A stretch of 64,000 nt of DNA from an uncultured Alphaproteobacteria bacterium (lineage in GTDB: Bacteria; Pseudomonadota; Alphaproteobacteria; HIMB59), in assembly GCA_902509695.1 (NCBI GenBank), contig CABWYP010000002.1:1-64000 (forward strand), read 5' to 3'. Both the position numbers and the translations under genes were made by a program. Positions 34,737 through 44,314 of the stretch are shown here, one piece after another (positions within the stretch are counted from its first letter, which is position 1; every line of letters starts with the position of its first letter). The notes beneath the pieces were generated by a model. The model did not search any database, was not told the origin of the DNA, and worked only from the letters and a program-made list of their open reading frames with translations.

Positions 34737-37091
34737 ATGTTAAAAATTACAGGATATAGCGATAAGTACTCAGCCCATCCGGGAGAAGATGTAAAATTTT
34801 ATATTAACGCGGAGAAAGATGATAAGTTTGATGTTCAGCTTGTAAGGTTAATTCACGGAGATACTAATCCAGAGGGACCTGGTTATAAAGAAGAAGAAAT
34901 AAGCGCTTCATGTAATGGAACTTATCAAGGTAAAAATCAAAGAATACATGGCGGTTCTTATATTGTTATCCCACAACATGATAATTTAAATATTGAAAGT
35001 TTTACAATGCAAGCATATATCTTTCCAACTACTCCAGACAAGGGAAGGCAAGGCATCCTCACAAAATTTAATGAGCAAGACAAGAAAGGCTTTGGTCTTT
35101 TTGTAGACGACAGTGGTTGCCTATCAGTTGAGATTGGAGATGGCTCCCAAGTTACTACTATTTCATCAGAGAAAAAACTTTTAAGAAAAGTTTGGTATCT
35201 TGTAATTGCAACTTTTGATGCAAAAACAAGAAGACTTACTTTACATCAAGAACCAAGAGTTACCTCTACTAATGGTGGGTTGGGAATGGCTATCTTGAAC
35301 CCTATTGAAGAAACATCTGCAATTATTGAGACCACAAGTTCTGTTATACCTGCCTCAAATGACTCTCCTGTTCTCATAGCAGCCACATCACTGCATAACA
35401 GATCTGGTAGAAAAATATCAGGGGGGCACTTTAAAGAAGTTTTAGAACCAATTGAATTACCCGAACAGACAAAGACATTTAATGGTAAGATCGATAGACC
35501 AAGATTATCTAATGTAGCTTTATCTAAAGCTGAGATTGAGTCTTTAGCTTCAAGCTATGATGAATGTAATACCCACATAAGATCCACCGTAGTTGCAGCA
35601 TGGGATTTCCACGCTAATATAGGAAAAAGCATTTCCTCCACTAAAATTGTTGATACCTCTCCAAACAATCACCATGGTTTTATAATCAATATGCCAAATA
35701 GAGGTATGACAGGCCATAACTGGACTGCAAATGAAATGGTATTTCATCATAAGCCAGATGAGTATGGTGCAATTCACTTTCACGATGACGATATTGATGA
35801 TGCACGTTGGGATGTTGACTTTACATTGCAGGTACCTGAAAATTTAAAAAGCGGAGTTTATGCAGCTAGATTAAGAGTTGATGGTAGGGAAGAATCTGAG
35901 TTTGAAGACTACATCCCTTTTTGCGTTAAACCGCCAAAAGGTAAAGCGACATCTAAGATTTTGTTTTTATTACCAACTAATAGCTATATGGCATATTCAA
36001 ATGACAACTTAGGTACCAATTCGGTTGTAGCACAATTATTGGCTGGTAAAGTACCTGTATTAAATCCATCAGATCTATATCTTAACGAGCACAGAGAGTA
36101 TGGTTTATCTACATACTCACTTCATTCTGATGGACATGGAGTTTCTATTTCATCAAGATTAAGGCCAATTCTAAATATGAGACCAAAATATAGACATTGG
36201 CTTTCACCTTCCCTTTGGCAGTTAAACGCCGATCTCCATTTAACTGATTGGTTAGAGGAAAAAGGTTTTGAATTTGATGTTATGACAGATGAGGATCTTG
36301 AACACGAAGGTGTAAATCTTTTAAACAGATATAGGGTTGTCTTAACTGGAAGTCATCCTGAATATTCATCAGAGAAGTATATGGATGCTCTTGAGTCTTA
36401 TCAAATGCAAGGCGGTAGATGTTTTTATCTTGGTTCTGATGGTTTCTATTGGATTAGTGAATACCATCCTGATAATTCTAATATTACCGAAGTTAGAAAA
36501 GGTGAAGCAGGAACTAGAGCATGGACTTCTAATCCCGGCGAATACAATAATGCATTTGATGGAAAGTTTGGTGGTATGTGGAGAGCTAGAGGAAGAATTC
36601 CATCAAAAGTATGTGGACTTACATTCACTTCATATGGATTTGATGTTTCATCTTATTATAAAAGAGAGGAAGACAGTTTTAAACCTGAGTGTTCCTGGAT
36701 TTTTGAGGGGATTGGCGCTGATGAAGTTATTGGTGATTTTGGATTAGTTGGCGGCGGCGCTGCTGGATTAGAGCTAGATCGTTATGATTTAGAATTTGGA
36801 ACTCCTCACAATGCATTCTATTTAGCTAGATCTCAGGACCATTCTAACATGATGCTACAGGTAAATGAAGAAATACACTTTGCTGTTAGAGGTTATTATG
36901 GCGGTGGTCATGAAAACCCAATGGTAAGAGCAGATATGATCTATTATAAAACACCTAATAATGGTGCTATGTTTGCACCTGGTTCACTAGCATGGTGCGG
37001 AAGCTTATCTCATAATAATTACAACAACAACGTTTCTAAAATCATGGAAAACACCTTAAAGGGATTTTTAAAGGACGGACCTTTACCCTAG
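34737..37091 (+). CDS. N,N-dimethylformamidase large (beta) subunit-like amidohydrolase
   Basis: A 784 aa protein, close to the length of known DMFase large subunits. An N-terminal beta domain is followed by a LamG/concanavalin-like domain (about 65-180: IESFTMQAYIFPTTP; KKGFGLFVDDSG). The catalytic C-terminal domain has ILFLLPTNSYMAYSND, the flavodoxin-like LTGSHPEYSSEKYMDAL and RCFYLGSDGFYW. The known enzyme uses a mononuclear iron bound by two Tyr and a Glu; I could not map these with certainty. The natural substrate may be another amide. Confidence 0.82.
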   Translation: MLKITGYSDKYSAHPGEDVKFYINAEKDDKFDVQLVRLIHGDTNPEGPGYKEEEISASCNGTYQGKNQRIHGGSYIVIPQHDNLNIESFTMQAYIFPTTPDKGRQGILTKFNEQDKKGFGLFVDDSGCLSVEIGDGSQVTTISSEKKLLRKVWYLVIATFDAKTRRLTLHQEPRVTSTNGGLGMAILNPIEETSAIIETTSSVIPASNDSPVLIAATSLHNRSGRKISGGHFKEVLEPIELPEQTKTFNGKIDRPRLSNVALSKAEIESLASSYDECNTHIRSTVVAAWDFHANIGKSISSTKIVDTSPNNHHGFIINMPNRGMTGHNWTANEMVFHHKPDEYGAIHFHDDDIDDARWDVDFTLQVPENLKSGVYAARLRVDGREESEFEDYIPFCVKPPKGKATSKILFLLPTNSYMAYSNDNLGTNSVVAQLLAGKVPVLNPSDLYLNEHREYGLSTYSLHSDGHGVSISSRLRPILNMRPKYRHWLSPSLWQLNADLHLTDWLEEKGFEFDVMTDEDLEHEGVNLLNRYRVVLTGSHPEYSSEKYMDALESYQMQGGRCFYLGSDGFYWISEYHPDNSNITEVRKGEAGTRAWTSNPGEYNNAFDGKFGGMWRARGRIPSKVCGLTFTSYGFDVSSYYKREEDSFKPECSWIFEGIGADEVIGDFGLVGGGAAGLELDRYDLEFGTPHNAFYLARSQDHSNMMLQVNEEIHFAVRGYYGGGHENPMVRADMIYYKTPNNGAMFAPGSLAWCGSLSHNNYNNNVSKIMENTLKGFLKDGPLP

Positions 37092-37451
37092 ATGAAAAAA
37101 GAAAATATGCAGGAAATTCCTTGGGGCAAAGAAACTTTAGGGGCTCTTGATACTCCCATTAACGAATTAGAAAAAAAAGCTCTTCAAAACTTAGACGTCG
37201 ATAAACTCAATGATATGGCGGAGTGCCTTTTTGCTCTTAATAACAGGCATTATGGGCCTATTCCTGGAACATACATGGTTATGTGTGTAGAGCCTGGAAA
37301 GACTTGGTGCGTTGGTCAATTAAGTGCAGATAGGGCAAAACCTTTCATTCTTTTTCCTGATATGGTTTTTGACTCAGAAGTAGAAGCAACAAAAGCTGCA
37401 GAAGCTCTTAAAGCAGAAAAAGCTGAGAGCGTTCCCTGTAGAAATATTTAA
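37092..37451 (+). CDS. hypothetical protein of the amidohydrolase cluster
   Basis: A 119 aa soluble protein starting directly after the DMFase-like large subunit stop and 4 bases before a cupin gene. It has a central strand-rich part (GTYMVMCVEPGKTWCVGQL) and a C-terminal Ala/Glu/Lys helix. Three cysteines (MVMCVE, TWCVG, VPCRN) could bind metal. No family recognised; the tight spacing supports a role with its neighbours. Confidence 0.6.
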   Translation: MKKENMQEIPWGKETLGALDTPINELEKKALQNLDVDKLNDMAECLFALNNRHYGPIPGTYMVMCVEPGKTWCVGQLSADRAKPFILFPDMVFDSEVEATKAAEALKAEKAESVPCRNI

Positions 37452-37455
37452 CACC

Positions 37456-37731
37456 ATGGCAAAAGCCAACGTTATGATAGATAACGATAAGACTCGAGTC
37501 ACTGAGTGGTCTTTTGATGTTGGTGATGAAACAGGTCAACACATTCATGAGTATGATTATGTAGTCGTGCCTATGTTAGATGGTGAATTAAAAATTATTA
37601 ATCATGATGGTGAGATCACTATTTCTAAACTTTCCTCTGGTAATTCTTACTATAGGAAAAAAGGAGTAAATCATAACGTTTTGAATAATAACAATTTTCC
37701 ATATAGGTTTATTGAGATAGAATTTAAATAA
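37456..37731 (+). CDS. small cupin-domain protein
   Basis: A 91 aa single-cupin protein. QHIHEYDYVVVPMLDGEL gives the first metal motif (two His and a Glu-like position), and YRKKGVNHNVLN gives the second with its histidine. It starts 4 bases after the unknown 119 aa gene, and the next gene starts at the base after its stop. It may act as an isomerase, dioxygenase-like enzyme or ligand sensor; nothing narrows it further. Confidence 0.75.
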   Translation: MAKANVMIDNDKTRVTEWSFDVGDETGQHIHEYDYVVVPMLDGELKIINHDGEITISKLSSGNSYYRKKGVNHNVLNNNNFPYRFIEIEFK

Positions 37732-38676
37732 ATGAAAAAAAATCTTACTACTGATTACAAAAAATCTGATTTAGATAAATTTGAAGATATTATCCAAAAT
37801 AAAAAGATAAATAAAAACAATGATTACTCTATAAAAGAAGCAATAGCTCAATCAAAAATTGAGCATAACCATCTAACAAATACTTCCTCAGATATTAGAC
37901 TTTATATGTTTCAAACAGGAACGTTAAAAACGAAAATGAAATATATCAAAATGAATCAATCTAATGAAGAGTTTGAAATCCCTGTTCCATGGTTTTTAAT
38001 AAGACACCCTAAGGGTGATGTTGTCATTGATGGAGGTAATGCGAAAGAAGTGAGTGAGGATATGCATGCACATTGGGGAGCGGTAGTAGCAGCATATGAA
38101 CCTGTAATGGGTAAAAAAGAAAATTGTATTGACCAACTCAATAATATTGGCGTTGATCCTGCGGGAGTTAAATATGTTTTACACTCACATTTACATCTTG
38201 ACCATTCAGGAGGTATTGGAAGGTTTCCAAATGCTACACATATAGTTCAGCAAAAAGAATATGATTATGCTTATAACCCTGATTGGTTTTCTAAACCTGC
38301 ATATATTAAAAAAGACTTTGATAAACCAAATATTAATTGGAAGTTCTTAGATCATAAAAAAGATGATTTTTATGATCTTTTTGGCGATGGTTCCATTATT
38401 ACAATTTTTTCACCTGGGCATGCACCTGGTCATCAGTCATTCTTGGTTAACTTACCCAACACAGGATATGTTTTGTTAACAATTGATGCTGCTTACACTA
38501 TGGATCATTGGAATAATTTAACTCTACCTGGTTTAGTTTGTTCTGCCGTAGATGTTGTAGACTCAGTAAAAAAATTAAAAAAAATTGCAAAAGAAAAAAA
38601 AGCAATTGTTGTAACAGGACATGACCCACATGCTTGGGAAGAATTTAAAAAAGCTCCCATGTTTTACTACGATTAA
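37732..38676 (+). CDS. metallo-beta-lactamase-fold hydrolase, AHL-lactonase-like
   Basis: A 314 aa enzyme with the HxHxDH zinc motif at 153-158 ([10 protein letters not shown]), followed by the later ligands in [17 protein letters not shown] and TGHDPHAW. An N-terminal arm of about 55 Lys/Asn-rich residues precedes the fold. The subgroup includes N-acyl homoserine lactonases and other lactonases; in this amide-related operon it more likely opens a lactone or imide. It abuts the cupin gene with no gap. Confidence 0.8.
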   Translation: MKKNLTTDYKKSDLDKFEDIIQNKKINKNNDYSIKEAIAQSKIEHNHLTNTSSDIRLYMFQTGTLKTKMKYIKMNQSNEEFEIPVPWFLIRHPKGDVVIDGGNAKEVSEDMHAHWGAVVAAYEPVMGKKENCIDQLNNIGVDPAGVKYVLHSHLHLDHSGGIGRFPNATHIVQQKEYDYAYNPDWFSKPAYIKKDFDKPNINWKFLDHKKDDFYDLFGDGSIITIFSPGHAPGHQSFLVNLPNTGYVLLTIDAAYTMDHWNNLTLPGLVCSAVDVVDSVKKLKKIAKEKKAIVVTGHDPHAWEEFKKAPMFYYD

Positions 38677-38678
38677 TT

Positions 38679-39986
38679 ATGTCTGACTATTTTAGTAATA
38701 TTCAAAATATTAAGTATGAAGGAAAAGACTCAAATAACCCTTTGTCATTTAAATATTATGATGCTGATAGAAAAGTATTAGGAAAAACTCTAGAAGAACA
38801 CTTAAGAATGGCAGTATGCTATTGGCATACTTTTAATTGGCCAGGTGGAGATCCCTTCGGTGGACAAACTTTTCTTCGACCGTGGATGAAGTCTGGTGAC
38901 CCTATTGAACAAGCTAAAGATAAACTTAATAATGCATTCAGTTTTTTTGAAAAGCTAGGTATTCCTTTTTTTTGTTTTCACGATATTGATATAGCTCCAG
39001 AGGGCTCAAGCTTTTCTGAGACTGAAAAGATTCAAAAGATTATCGTAGATGAAATTTCAAAAAAACTTGAGTCTTCAAAAGTTAAATTGCTATGGGGAAC
39101 AGCAAATTTGTTTAGTCATCGACGATACATGTCAGGTGCTGCTACAAATCCTGATCCTGATGTTTTTCAATATGCGGCCGCTCAAGTAAAAATGTGTATA
39201 GAAAATACCAAATTTTTGGGAGGGCAAAATTATGTTCTCTGGGGTGGAAGAGAAGGTTATGAAACTATTCTTAATACCAATATGAAACAAGAACTAGATC
39301 AATTAGGTAGATTTTTAAATCTAGTAGCTGAACATAAACATAAGATAGGTTTTAAGGGATCACTTTTAATCGAGCCTAAGCCACATGAGCCTACAAAGCA
39401 TCAATATGATTTTGACTCTGCTAGTGTCTTTGCTTTTTTACAAAAATATGGTCTTGAAAAAGAATTTAAATTAAATATTGAAGTCAATCACGCCATCTTA
39501 GCCAAGCATACCTTCGAACATGAAATAGCATATGCTTTAGCTAATGATGTGTTTGGAAGTATTGATATTAACAGAGGAGATTATTTAGTAGGTTGGGACA
39601 CTGATCAATTTCCTAATAATGTAGAGGAGTTAATTTTACCTTTTTATTATATATACAAAAATGGAGGTTTTTCATCTGGTGGTTTGAATATGGATGCGAA
39701 AATTAGAAGGCAGTCTATAGACCCTGAAGATCTATTTTTTGCACACATAGGTTCTATGGACACTTGCGCAAGAGCAATTATTGCAGTTGAAAAGATGATC
39801 AATGATGGCAGTTACTCCGATTTTTTAACTCAACGTTATGAATTATGGAACCATAATCCAGACATTATGAATTCATTATCGTTGGAAGATCTCCATAAAA
39901 AAGTGATAAATAATAATATCAATCCAAACCCTAAATCAGGACGTCAAGAATATCTTGAAAACCTTATAAACTCATTTATCGATTAG
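38679..39986 (+). CDS. xylA: xylose isomerase
   Basis: Converts D-xylose to D-xylulose (also glucose to fructose). The 435 aa protein has all hallmark stretches: [17 protein letters not shown], the catalytic His in [22 protein letters not shown], the metal ligands in [15 protein letters not shown] and NIEVNHA, and [19 protein letters not shown]. No xylulokinase gene adjoins it, so the product must be phosphorylated by an enzyme elsewhere. A HAD phosphatase follows after 3 bases. Confidence 0.93.
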   Translation: MSDYFSNIQNIKYEGKDSNNPLSFKYYDADRKVLGKTLEEHLRMAVCYWHTFNWPGGDPFGGQTFLRPWMKSGDPIEQAKDKLNNAFSFFEKLGIPFFCFHDIDIAPEGSSFSETEKIQKIIVDEISKKLESSKVKLLWGTANLFSHRRYMSGAATNPDPDVFQYAAAQVKMCIENTKFLGGQNYVLWGGREGYETILNTNMKQELDQLGRFLNLVAEHKHKIGFKGSLLIEPKPHEPTKHQYDFDSASVFAFLQKYGLEKEFKLNIEVNHAILAKHTFEHEIAYALANDVFGSIDINRGDYLVGWDTDQFPNNVEELILPFYYIYKNGGFSSGGLNMDAKIRRQSIDPEDLFFAHIGSMDTCARAIIAVEKMINDGSYSDFLTQRYELWNHNPDIMNSLSLEDLHKKVINNNINPNPKSGRQEYLENLINSFID

Positions 39987-39989
39987 ATA

Positions 39990-40595
39990 ATGGCAGTAAA
40001 AAAATTCTTATTTGACCTTGGAAATGTATTTTTTGATTGGAACCCTAAGCATGTCTTTAAAGAGTTTATTCCTGATGAAAAAAAACTTGAAGCCTTTTTA
40101 AAAAATATAGCATTTCACCATTTAGATATGCGCTGCGATGCAGGTATAAAAATTGATACCGCTGTTAGAGATGCGATTATTAAATTTCCTGACTACGAAA
40201 AAGAAATCAAACTTTATTATCCTAATCATAGAAAAATGGTTAACGGCTCTTACCAAGACACAATTAACATATTTCAAAAAATTAAATCTCAAGGTTATCC
40301 GTGCTATGTTTTATCTAATTGGTCTGATGAAACTTACGATGGTATGGAAGAACAATACCCCTTTCTAAAAGATTTTGACGGCAAAATTATTTCTGGAAGA
40401 GAGTTTTTAGTAAAACCTGATCCTAAAATATATAAATTAGCAGCCTCAAGATTCAACTTAATCCCAGAAGAAACTTTATTTGTTGATGATCGTGCTGATA
40501 ACATTGAAACTGCCATTCAGCTTGGCTTTCAAACAATCCACTTGACCGATCCGTATGCTTTAAAATCAGAAATTAAAAAATTTATAGTTGTTTAA
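39990..40595 (+). CDS. HAD-superfamily hydrolase (YihX-like sugar phosphatase)
   Basis: A 201 aa HAD enzyme. Motif I is FDLGNVFFDW, in which the second acid is replaced as in YihX-type proteins; then come LSNWSDET (motif II), KPDPKIYK with its lysine, and FVDDRADNIETA (motif IV). Such enzymes dephosphorylate hexose-phosphates such as alpha-glucose-1-phosphate. It sits between xylA and an aldo/keto reductase that overlaps it by 8 bases. Confidence 0.84.
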   Translation: MAVKKFLFDLGNVFFDWNPKHVFKEFIPDEKKLEAFLKNIAFHHLDMRCDAGIKIDTAVRDAIIKFPDYEKEIKLYYPNHRKMVNGSYQDTINIFQKIKSQGYPCYVLSNWSDETYDGMEEQYPFLKDFDGKIISGREFLVKPDPKIYKLAASRFNLIPEETLFVDDRADNIETAIQLGFQTIHLTDPYALKSEIKKFIVV

Positions 40596-41541
40596 ACTTG
40601 ATAATAAAATTGGGCTTGGACTAGCGTCACTAGGAAGACCTGGTTATATCAATATTGGCCACGGAGAGGATTTAGGTGAAGATAGATCTCTATCTAAAAT
40701 GAGAGCTAACTGTCATCAGGTTTTAGATTATGCTTATGAAAATGGTATTCGTTATTTTGATGTGGCTAGAGTTTATGGAAATGCTGAGGAATTTCTTTCG
40801 AGTTGGATTAGAAAACAGTCAAATTTCAGTGGGTTTGTGGGTTCAAAGTGGGGATACGAATATTTAGCTAATTGGGAGATAAATGTTGAAAAACATGAAA
40901 GAAAAGACCACTCCGCCTCATTTTTAAAACATCAATGGGTCGAAACTAGGATGAATTTAGGTAAAAGCATAGATCTTTACCATATCCATTCTGTAACACC
41001 TGATAGTAAAGTTCTAGATGACGCTGAGGTTATTAAAGAACTTGAAGTTATAAAAAAAGGAGGCATTGATATTGGCATCTCAACTAGTGGGCCTGAACAA
41101 AAAAAAACCATAGAAAATTTAATCAAAGTTAATGAGAAACTAAAACTTTTTAGTTTTCTTCAATCAACTATCAATATTTTTGATCAATCGTGTATTTCAA
41201 TACTTAATGAAGTAGCAAATCAAAAAATTAATATTATAGCTAAAGAAGTTTTTTCAAATGGCATGCTAACCAATGTAAATAAAAAATATCATATTAAAGA
41301 AATTGAAAATCTTAAGAACACTGCGCAAGAATTAGAATTAAGCTTAGAGGAATTATCTTTTCTTTGGGTTTATCAACAGCCTAATATTAAAATTGTCTTA
41401 ACAGGAGCTTCTACAATTCCTCAAATAAAAGAAAATCTTAAATCTTTAAATAAAGTTAAAACAATTATCCCTGAATTAACAAAATTTGCAATACCGGTAA
41501 AAGAATATTGGGCTATTAGGAAAACACTAAGTTGGAATTAA
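40588..41541 (+). CDS. aldo/keto reductase family protein
   Basis: A 317 aa TIM-barrel oxidoreductase. FDVARVYGNAEEF carries the Asp and Tyr of the active site, FVGSKWGYE the lysine, and DLYHIHSVTP the histidine; the C-terminal VLTGASTIPQIKENL is the cofactor end. The only sensible start is TTG 40588, overlapping the HAD gene by 8 bases. It probably oxidises or reduces a sugar or its lactone. Its stop overlaps the stop of the convergent PEBP-like gene. Confidence 0.78.
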   Translation: MFKLDNKIGLGLASLGRPGYINIGHGEDLGEDRSLSKMRANCHQVLDYAYENGIRYFDVARVYGNAEEFLSSWIRKQSNFSGFVGSKWGYEYLANWEINVEKHERKDHSASFLKHQWVETRMNLGKSIDLYHIHSVTPDSKVLDDAEVIKELEVIKKGGIDIGISTSGPEQKKTIENLIKVNEKLKLFSFLQSTINIFDQSCISILNEVANQKINIIAKEVFSNGMLTNVNKKYHIKEIENLKNTAQELELSLEELSFLWVYQQPNIKIVLTGASTIPQIKENLKSLNKVKTIIPELTKFAIPVKEYWAIRKTLSWN

Positions 41542-41933
41542 GGATAAAATTTTGATGCAGATGCTTTTGAAATAGTCTTGCCAAACGCACCTTTTTTTTC
41601 TTTTGCAAATGCTGTCCATTGATAATTATGTTTGCCATTAGGAGGACAGGGCGATTTATATTTGAATATTCCAGGTTCAATTGTATTTTGACCTTTGTAT
41701 TCCATCCATCCACCTCCATGGTTATAAGAGGGAACATCCAAGTCAGTTAATTTAAATTCTATCCACTTAGTACCATTTGGTACATTCGTTAATTCAAAAT
41801 AAGGATTAGACACAATATTTGGATTCCCAGTAGTGCATAGCTCAAGATCACTCCAATCAAATGATATTTCAAAATCATCAGCTTTGGAATTAAATGCAAA
41901 AGCTAATACCACTAAAAAAAATAAGTATCTCAT
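41538..41933 (-). CDS. periplasmic PEBP/YbhB-like protein
   Basis: A 131 aa protein with an 18-residue signal peptide (MRYLFFLVVLAFAFNSKA). The mature part has the phosphatidylethanolamine-binding-protein pattern: FKLTDLDVPSYNHGGGW, then YKSPCPPNGKHNYQWTAFA. It is shorter than the usual YbhB (about 150-180 aa). Role in bacteria is unclear. Single gene, convergent with the aldo/keto reductase. Confidence 0.7.
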   Translation of the reverse strand: MRYLFFLVVLAFAFNSKADDFEISFDWSDLELCTTGNPNIVSNPYFELTNVPNGTKWIEFKLTDLDVPSYNHGGGWMEYKGQNTIEPGIFKYKSPCPPNGKHNYQWTAFAKEKKGAFGKTISKASASKFYP

Positions 41934-41964
41934 TATCTAAATATAACAGTAATTCAATTAATGT

Positions 41965-43122
41965 TTACTTAAAATTTACCCAACTAGAGTCTGAAGAGCT
42001 AGAGGCTATTGATCTTTCTATAAATCTAATGCCTTCTAATCCATCTACAACAGTAGGAAAATTATATTTTTCAGCATCATAATTATTATTCATTTTGGCA
42101 ATTAAAGCATTAGCAACATCTGTATATATATTTGCAAAACCTTCTAAGTATCCTTCGGGATGTCCTGGAGGTATTCTAGTTACATCATTAGCTGATGAAA
42201 GGGACCCTGCACCTCCACGAGTAATCTTTTGTTTTGGATGACCAAACTTTGTAAAGTAAAGGTAGTTTGGGTCTTCTTGGCACCATTCGAGTCCACCTTT
42301 CTCTCCGTAAATTCTAACTTGCAAATGATTTTCATTGCCTGGTGCAACTTGAGAAGACCATATGGTTCCTTTGGCACCTCCATTAAATCGAATAGATATT
42401 TGAGCATTATCATCAAGTTTTCTTCCTGGAACAAAACTGGTCAATTCTGCAGATATTTGTTGAGGCATTAAACCTGTAATAAACCTTATTAAATTGAAAG
42501 CATGGGTGCCAATATCCCCAATGCAACCACCACTACCTGACTGTGCAGGGTCAGTTCTCCAAGATGCCTGTTTATTTCCACCACTATCTATTTTATTTTC
42601 AAGATCTTCCGTTAACCAATCTTGCGCATATTCTGCTTGAATGAGCCTTATATTACCCAATTCTCCTTTCTTGCACATTTCTTTTGCATTTCTAATCATG
42701 GGATAACCAGTGTAATTATGAGTAAGGGCGAATATTATGTCTTTATTAACACTCGCTTGAACTAACTCTTCACACTCTTTTAAATTCATTGCCAATGGTT
42801 TATCACAAATAATATGAAAACCCTTATTAATAAAGGCTAAAGATATTGGATGATGCATATGATTAGGTGTCACAATTGCAACAGCATCTATTCTATCTTC
42901 TCTCTCAGACTCCTTTGATATCATTTCTTGATAATCTTTGTAATTACGATCAGGGTTTATTCCTAATTCTTTTCCTGACGCAATAGATCTTTCTGGATTG
43001 GAAGAAAAAGCCCCAGCTACGAGCTCATATCTATCATCAATACGGGAGGCTATACGATGTACAGCGCCAATAAAAGCTCCTTGACCACCTCCAACCATAC
43101 CTAGTTTTATTCTTTGACTCAT
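41965..43122 (-). CDS. Gfo/Idh/MocA-family oxidoreductase
   Basis: A 385 aa sugar dehydrogenase-like protein. The Rossmann part has VGGGQGAFIGAVHRIA, VAIVTPNHMHHPI and CDKPLAMN, and the C-terminal domain has GCIGDIGTHAFNLIRFITG. It is 2 bases downstream of the isomerase/epimerase gene. The pair is divergent from a sugar-type ABC transporter and probably oxidises the imported sugar or polyol. Distinct from the inositol-operon paralogue at 2987. Confidence 0.85.
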   Translation of the reverse strand: MSQRIKLGMVGGGQGAFIGAVHRIASRIDDRYELVAGAFSSNPERSIASGKELGINPDRNYKDYQEMISKESEREDRIDAVAIVTPNHMHHPISLAFINKGFHIICDKPLAMNLKECEELVQASVNKDIIFALTHNYTGYPMIRNAKEMCKKGELGNIRLIQAEYAQDWLTEDLENKIDSGGNKQASWRTDPAQSGSGGCIGDIGTHAFNLIRFITGLMPQQISAELTSFVPGRKLDDNAQISIRFNGGAKGTIWSSQVAPGNENHLQVRIYGEKGGLEWCQEDPNYLYFTKFGHPKQKITRGGAGSLSSANDVTRIPPGHPEGYLEGFANIYTDVANALIAKMNNNYDAEKYNFPTVVDGLEGIRFIERSIASSSSDSSWVNFK

Positions 43123-43124
43123 TA

Positions 43125-44180
43125 CTAGTCTATTCCAAGCATTTTTTTATTAGCTTGTTCATCAGTGCCTGCATCGGCGAAATCATCAAATGCTTTTTCA
43201 GTTACTCTTATTATATGATCTTTTATAAATCGAGAACCTTCCCTGGCTCCATCTTCTGGGTGTTTTAAGGCACATTCCCATTCTAATACTGCCCAACCAT
43301 CAAATCCATATGTTGTTAATTTTGAAAAGATTGATTTAAAGTCAACCTGTCCATCTCCAAGAGATCTAAATCGACCAGCACGATTTTTCCAAGATTGAAA
43401 TCCACTGTAAACACCTTGTTTGCCAGAAGGATTTAATTCAGCATCTTTAACATGAAACATTTTTATTTTTTCGTGGTAGATGTCAATATTTTGTAAATAA
43501 TCTAGATGCTGAAGCACATAATGACTAGGGTCATAAAGCATATTACATCGAGAATGATTACCAACTCTTTCAAGAAACATTTCAAATGTAATTCCATCGT
43601 GAAGATCCTCTCCAGGATGAATTTCATAACATAGATTTACCCCACAATCATCAAATTGATTAAGAATAGGTTTCCATCTTTTGGCTAATTCATCGAATGC
43701 TGTTTCTACTAAACCGGCAGGTCTTTGAGGCCAAGGATATACATACGGCCAAGCAAGAGCTCCAGAGAAAGTTACATGGTTAGTTAAACCTAAATTTTGA
43801 GAAGCTTTTGCTGCCATCATTAATTGATTTACAGCCCACTCTTGTCTAGCTTTGGGATTATTCCTTACTTCTGGAGCAGCGAAACCATCAAAGGCTGTGT
43901 CATATGCAGGGTGAACAGCTACAAGTTGGCCTTGAAGATGAGTAGAAATTTCTGTTAGAGACAGATTATAATTAGATAATGTCCCTTTTACCTCATCACA
44001 ATATTCTTTGCTCTCTGAGGCTTTTTTTAAATCGAATAGTCTTCCATCCCAACTTGGGATTTGTACTCCAATATAGCCCAAATCACTCGCCCATTTTGAG
44101 ATATTCTCGAGATTATTAAACGGTACTTCGTCACCTGCAAATTGTGCTAAAAATATAGCTGGTCCTTTAATTGACGACAT
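43125..44180 (-). CDS. sugar phosphate isomerase/epimerase family protein
   Basis: A 351 aa AP-endonuclease-2-like TIM barrel. Metal and substrate residues are visible in LCYEIHPGEDLHDG, MLYDPSHYVLQHLDY, MFHVKDAELN and GWAVLEWECA. It has a good ribosome site (GGAGGAAAG) before ATG 44180. First gene of the leftward pair facing the ABC transporter; its likely job is isomerising a keto-sugar made by the downstream oxidoreductase. Confidence 0.84.
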   Translation of the reverse strand: MSSIKGPAIFLAQFAGDEVPFNNLENISKWASDLGYIGVQIPSWDGRLFDLKKASESKEYCDEVKGTLSNYNLSLTEISTHLQGQLVAVHPAYDTAFDGFAAPEVRNNPKARQEWAVNQLMMAAKASQNLGLTNHVTFSGALAWPYVYPWPQRPAGLVETAFDELAKRWKPILNQFDDCGVNLCYEIHPGEDLHDGITFEMFLERVGNHSRCNMLYDPSHYVLQHLDYLQNIDIYHEKIKMFHVKDAELNPSGKQGVYSGFQSWKNRAGRFRSLGDGQVDFKSIFSKLTTYGFDGWAVLEWECALKHPEDGAREGSRFIKDHIIRVTEKAFDDFADAGTDEQANKKMLGID

Positions 44181-44314
44181 AACTTTCCTCCAAATGACAT
44201 TTTAGTGTAGTAAATTTTTTTTCCAATACATTAAAAGGTATGAATTTTCAACATTTCTAATTGCATAAATATTTGTATACTATTTTTTCTATTAATTAAT
44301 TAGGAGGATACAAT
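44181..44314 (+). promoter_or_regulatory. divergent promoter region of the second sugar transporter cluster
   Basis: A 134-base AT-rich gap between the epimerase (-) and the binding-protein gene (+). TATACT at 44276-44281 is a fair -10 box for the rightward operon, with no clear -35. The rightward ribosome site is AGGAGG at 44302-44307, 7 bases before ATG 44315. Strong expression is expected for a binding protein. Confidence 0.4.
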
